Part shown: positions 60,027 through 64,000 of the stretch, piece after piece
Layout: the number at the start of each line of letters is the position of its first letter
Position numbering within the stretch: position 1 is the stretch's first letter
Assembly (NCBI GenBank): GCA_037176885.1
Contig: JAWWNJ010000083.1
Span: 1,111,792-1,175,791, forward strand
Reading direction: 5' to 3'
DNA length: 64,000 nucleotides
Source of the DNA: Favolaschia claudopus
Taxonomy: Eukaryota; Basidiomycota; Agaricomycetes; Agaricales; Mycenaceae
Translations under genes and position numbers: made by a program
The notes under the pieces: generated by a model
Told to the model about the DNA's origin: nothing
Seen by the model: the letters and a program-made list of their open reading frames with translations, nothing else
Database searches by the model: none

Positions 60027-61620
60027 ATGGGCTCTGAATCCGCATCCCAACACCTTGAGAATCCAAAGCCATCCTCGAAGGCACCGACCATACAGTGCCC
60101 ACGCCGCTGCACAGGACAAACTCCTCCACGACGCATCCCCTGCCGCTGAGCAGGATGCCGACGACCTCCTCGCCACCGAACCGACCACTCCATCTGTCAA
60201 GCGCCAGCGGTCGTCTCGCAAATCCACCGGCGGGTCAACGGTATCGGTATGTATCAGCGTGTATGTCTCAGTGGTAAGGTTGTTGGCTTACTATGCTACA
60301 AGGGCACTATACGACGCCCCCGCCGTTCCAAGAGGGAAGAGACACCGGAGCCGCAGGTAACAATGTAAGTTCACATACCTGGAGTCTCCAGTTGTATGCC
60401 TCATAGATTCCCAAGGCCGCTAACGTCCGAGATTATCACCACCCAACTCGCGATAAACCAAACGAAAAAGCTCGCGGCGGCTGGGCGGAAGGAGCAAAAG
60501 CGGCGAAGCAGAACCAGGCGGTATGTCCTACACCCGTCTTCGTATGTTGGCGTAGCTAAGCCATCGTTATCAGTTGGCAGAGCGGCTTCTCCCGGGAGTT
60601 AGTGTCGATTATGCCCCGTTCGTACTCGGGTTCGGACTCGCTCGGGTCGTTGGTTCCACGTTTCGAAAGTAAGGTGGTAGGGGTCCCGACTTTTAAGAAG
60701 CTCGATGGCCAGCGGTGATATCGACGAGCGAAATATGGATGCGTTTTCGTGCGATTCGAGACAGCGTTTGGACTCCAGACGCAGTCCCATTGCGCATGCA
60801 ATTTATATTATAGTGGATGAGGAGGACAATGATATGGACAGCCCTCGTTCAAGGGGAGCCTGCGGCGGGGCACTGCGAACTATCCGAACGGCGAACGCTT
60901 CTCTACGTTGGAGTATCTCAATCCCAACGCCGAGGGTAATTCTTGCGAACGGCAACCATCGGGTGACGTTGAAACAAGAGACCCCTGGGAGCCAACGATA
61001 AAGATTCTCATCGAGACCGCTGATCAAATTAACGGCGCCGCTGGTACGAGGCTGGGGTCGGAAAAGTGCAAAGACCAACTCGCCGAGCTGCGCACTCGGA
61101 ATCGCGCCGCCAGTGATCGCATTGAAGCCGACTGCAAGTGGCTCGCAGTTGTAATCTCATGTAAGTCTCCAAGTCGCTGCTCGAATTACAGGATCTTGAA
61201 TATATGATTTAGCGCGGATACTCGTTGACGAGGAGAAGGGACCGTCGTGCCTGTTACAGGTTTCAATGAATAATAAAGCTAGCCCTCTCCCGAACACGCC
61301 GATCGAGTTACTTCGCAATCTTTGCATTGGTCTTAGCCGAACAAATCGAAGAGCGATTTAAATTCTTGTATTGCTTTGCACGAACAGCTAACGGAGAAAC
61401 AAAGACGACCCCGTGACTACCATTGCGCGGCACTATCCCGACGTTCTTGACGTGTTCGCTCAGCTTCATCGTCTTAAGCCGTTCAACTACTCGAACATTC
61501 ATCCGAAGGATCTTGTGACCGCGAAGAAGACGACCTGGGGTGGTAAGCTAATTCGTCTCGTCTATCATCCAAGACTTACGTCGTATTTGTAGGTGTTTCA
61601 AGCTGATTGTTGAGGGCCAG
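60027..61620 (+). CDS. N-terminal exons of the telomere-adjacent gene
   Basis: The ATG at 60027 (MGSESASQHLENPKPS) leads, after an apparent one-base frame change near 60090, to AAAQDKLLHDASPAAEQDAD. Splices that keep frame join 60246 to 60303, 60364 to 60407 and 60520 to 60574 (introns of 56, 42 and 53 bp). They give basic sequence (RRPRRSKREETPEPQ; TKKLAAAGRKEQKRRSR) and then SGFSRELVSIMPRSYSGSDS. A further coding stretch, EYLNPNAEGNSCERQPSGDV to DCKWLAVVIS, covers about 60908-61159 and ends at a GTAAGT donor. The chain from there to 61621 is unclear. Many Ser, Arg and Lys residues suggest a disordered nuclear protein. No family recognised. Confidence 0.45.
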
Positions 61621-63828
61621 ATGAGACGGCTCGATTTCTTGGCCTCCAATATCAAACTTCCTGACGCACGCGACGAGGCCGAGCTCCGCGTTCTCCATGC
61701 CCTCCGGATCCGGGACGCGCTCCAGCGAGGTGGATCAGCTCGAGATCTTTCGAGAATGCGCGTCTTTCGTGTGCGCGGCGTCGGAGAGCGCGTTCGTAAG
61801 GCATCTGAAAAGAAGATGCCGTTCTTTGGCCTATCTTCGAGCACGGAGTGGTCGAAGGACTTTGCCCTATATTACGATGCGTTGGTGAACACGGTGAAGG
61901 GATACGTTGTGAAGATGATGGGCGACGCCAGCGTAGGAGGGACTAGGCGTAAAATAATCGACATGCTCATGGGCAAGCTTGAGGTCGTCGTCCGCGACGA
62001 CTTCCTGAACACTTCTCCTTTTTCACCCGACTGGACTGGTGTTCCGCTCATCTGCCCCTCGTTTGCGCGTTACTTACTTCGCAATCTCAACAACGCAGCC
62101 CCGCTTTATAATCTTCTGACCCAGATGTTTTATCCAGGCGCGGTCGATATTCTCAAACGTCGTAATTCACCGACACAGAAGGTTCCCTCCCTCACTGAAT
62201 CCTTGTTTCACCATCTCGGGTATTCCATGTTTCGCCAAGGTAAATCCCCGCCCGATTTCGACTGGGCTACCAGCACCCCGGAAGACGTCGCCGAGATGGA
62301 GTTCATGCCAGGTTCGGCCAAACGCCCGGAGGTCAGGGATTATTCGTGGCGCTACGGTGACAGAACAACGCGTGTATGCCTTGGGGTGAGTCCATCATTT
62401 CTTCGAGTGACGAATTCAACGCTCACACATCTACAGCTCATATGTCTCGTATTTAATCATTCCCCACAACTCCTCCCAGCCATTCCTAAAATCGCCTCCA
62501 CACTCGCCACGAAAATTCCCAAAGACGAGATTCTCGATCGCAACATGCTTGCTAAATTTGTTACTCTGTGTGAAGGGTGGTCGGACGCGATTGTTAAGGC
62601 GAGCGCGGCTGGAACCCTTGTTGGTGATATCTCTTGCGACGACTTTCGGAATATACCGACAAGACGTTTGCGAATGTCGATTAATCGACCGAGATTGAGA
62701 TGGTTCTGACGGGCTTGTCTCAGACCTCATTCAACTGGCCTGCAAGAGACGGAAATACGGTTGCCGATCGCAAAACGTTTCATCAATTCCCTCTACGCTC
62801 AGGCGCACACCTTGATTGGTTTCGAGGACCGTCTGTATATCGATTATCCCGCGACCGTTGCCCTTCGTGATGCGTGCTTGGAGTGGATCCAGAAGCACAC
62901 GGGTTACAAGAAATTTCCCGCGTTTTCTCCTTCACCGTTGTCGACACTTTCTTGCCCTCTACCCCCCACCGGTGAAGCCAATGACGCTAGCGTCGCGAGC
63001 GCTCAAGCAGCGATTCGCTGCGCACAGCTCGATGAGGCGTTCATCCGTCCACTAAAGACGCTTGCTTCCAAGTGGAGTAAACCTGGCGTTCTCGGAGTTC
63101 CTCGCATCGCGGAGGATGGTAAAGAGGTTTTTGTACTCGACCACGTCCTTCAAAAAAGAGCTCCTCACTCTATTCGTTACCGCAAAAGCACGCCATCGAC
63201 TTCACGTAGCTGCGCATATACCGGAAGCCCCGCGTATGCAAACCGATACTCCGTCCAAATTTTCTGACCGCCAGATCGAGGCCATGGACGAGGACGCCTG
63301 ACTGAGCTCTTTGGATTTGCGATCCCCTGGTCGAGCGAGGAAGAGGCTGCTGCGTATCTCGCCGATGCTGACGACGACGGGGACGCCGAAACCCCGAAGG
63401 CAATTGATCGTGGTAGAGATAGCGAGTCTTCGAGTGACGACGAGGAGGATGACGACGAAGGCGCTAACGCGGACCCCGCGAGCGGTCACAGCGCAGGTAG
63501 CGAGTCGCCGAGTGACGACGAAGAGGCAGGCGCCAACGCTGACCCCGCTATGCAACAACACGAAGTCCCTGCTTCCACTGCGTCTCCGGCGAACAGCGCC
63601 CCTCGAAATGAAGACACCGCGATGGAGGACGTCGTAGTGTCCACTAGATCGTCCTCTCCGATCGAAGAATTCCCAAACAGCGACGCTGCCGGGGAAGGAC
63701 CCGATCCACTCTCCTCACCCTCTCCCAATGCGCGCAAACGAAAGCGTACATCCGATAGCAATGACAACACGGAAGACGAGGCCGACGAGGACCATCCTCC
63801 CCTCAAACGAGCTCGATCTTCTGGCTGA
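61621..63828 (+). CDS. C-terminal exons of an unrecognised gene ending 16 bp from the telomere
   Basis: The main frame (from 61621) contains FFGLSSSTEWSKDFALYYDA, a long helical region, then LICPSFARYLLRNLNNAAPL, and crosses a probable 51-bp in-frame intron (62386-62436, GTGAGT to CTACAG). It continues in pieces: GLVSDLIQLACKRRKYG, then AKRFINSLYAQAHTLIGFED (from 62761), then ELLTLFVTAKARHRLHVAAH. The frame changes between these near 62650-62760, at an A6 run near 63154, and near 63296. The tail (63303-63828) is acidic and serine-rich (SESSSDDEEDDDEG) with a basic patch (NARKRKRTSDS, then LKRARSSG), typical of a disordered nuclear protein. At least four frame changes suggest a pseudogene or consensus indels. 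The stop codon is at 63826-63828. Confidence 0.5.
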
Positions 63829-63844
63829 GGATGCCCTCCCAAAC

Positions 63845-64000
63845 TAGGGTTAGGGTTAGGGTTAGGGTTAGGGTTAGGGTTAGGGTTAGGGTTAGGGTTA
63901 GGGTTAGGGTTAGGGTTAGGGTTAGGGTTAGGGTTAGGGTTAGGGTTAGGGTTAGGGTTAGGGTTAGGGTTAGGGTTAGGGTTAGGGTTAGGGTTAGGGT
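63845..64000 (+). repeat. Telomere, TTAGGG repeats
   Basis: About 26 uninterrupted copies of TTAGGG run to the end of the window. G-rich repeats on the plus strand mark a right-hand chromosome end. Interstitial TTAGGGTT-like words occur only singly elsewhere (for example near 49801 and 50241). Confidence 0.98.

Overview
The window is the right end of a fungal chromosome. It finishes in about 26 perfect TTAGGG repeats (63845-64000). Genes carry 40-80 bp GT-AG introns, and a transposase family common in mushroom-forming fungi lies at 9000-13273, so I infer a basidiomycete, probably an agaricomycete. No similarity search was possible; family names rest on motifs read by eye.

Layout. 1-9 kb is ordinary chromosome-internal sequence with sparse, mostly small genes on the minus strand: a two-exon gene at 1213-1922 and a three-exon secreted, probably GPI-anchored protein at 5798-6491. 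9.0-13.27 kb is a twelve-exon CACTA/Tnp2-like transposase whose 3' end is cut by the next element. From 13274 the sequence is stacked subtelomeric elements. E1 (13274-16541) carries the 5' part of a zinc-finger/recombinase/helicase gene. Six short elements follow (E2-E7, 16542-21508), then a young array of seven A units (1384 bp) and twelve B units (1467 or 1475 bp) to 47122, then a G-rich relative (C, 47123-47940). A motif-tiled segment encodes one small acidic protein (48224-48787). After a 440-bp duplication comes a second, nearly complete copy of the large element (F, from 50373), with the five-exon zinc finger-tyrosine recombinase-RecQ helicase gene at 51739-56982. Distal to it are an unrecognised minus-strand gene (57473-58514), degenerate repeats, and a multi-exon gene whose stop codon is 16 bp from the telomere.

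How it fits together. Every class I element (E1, E3-E6, A, B, F) starts with the same head: a conserved TAGCTATCTT-type end, a hairpin or palindrome with GGAAT arms, then 4-5 direct repeats (iterons) at near-fixed spacing. Head sequence differs between families while geometry does not. The two helicase-gene copies are almost identical in recombinase and helicase parts but strongly diverged in the N-terminal zinc-finger region, just as their heads are diverged. Heads are always on the centromere side and intact; tails facing the telomere are always truncated. I infer a family of subtelomeric mobile elements that land head-first, lose their distal ends and are overlaid by later arrivals, with the zinc fingers probably reading the head iterons. 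This is the candidate undescribed system.

Several distal genes contain frameshifts (helicase C lobe, telomere-adjacent gene), so decay or consensus errors near the contig end must be kept in mind.
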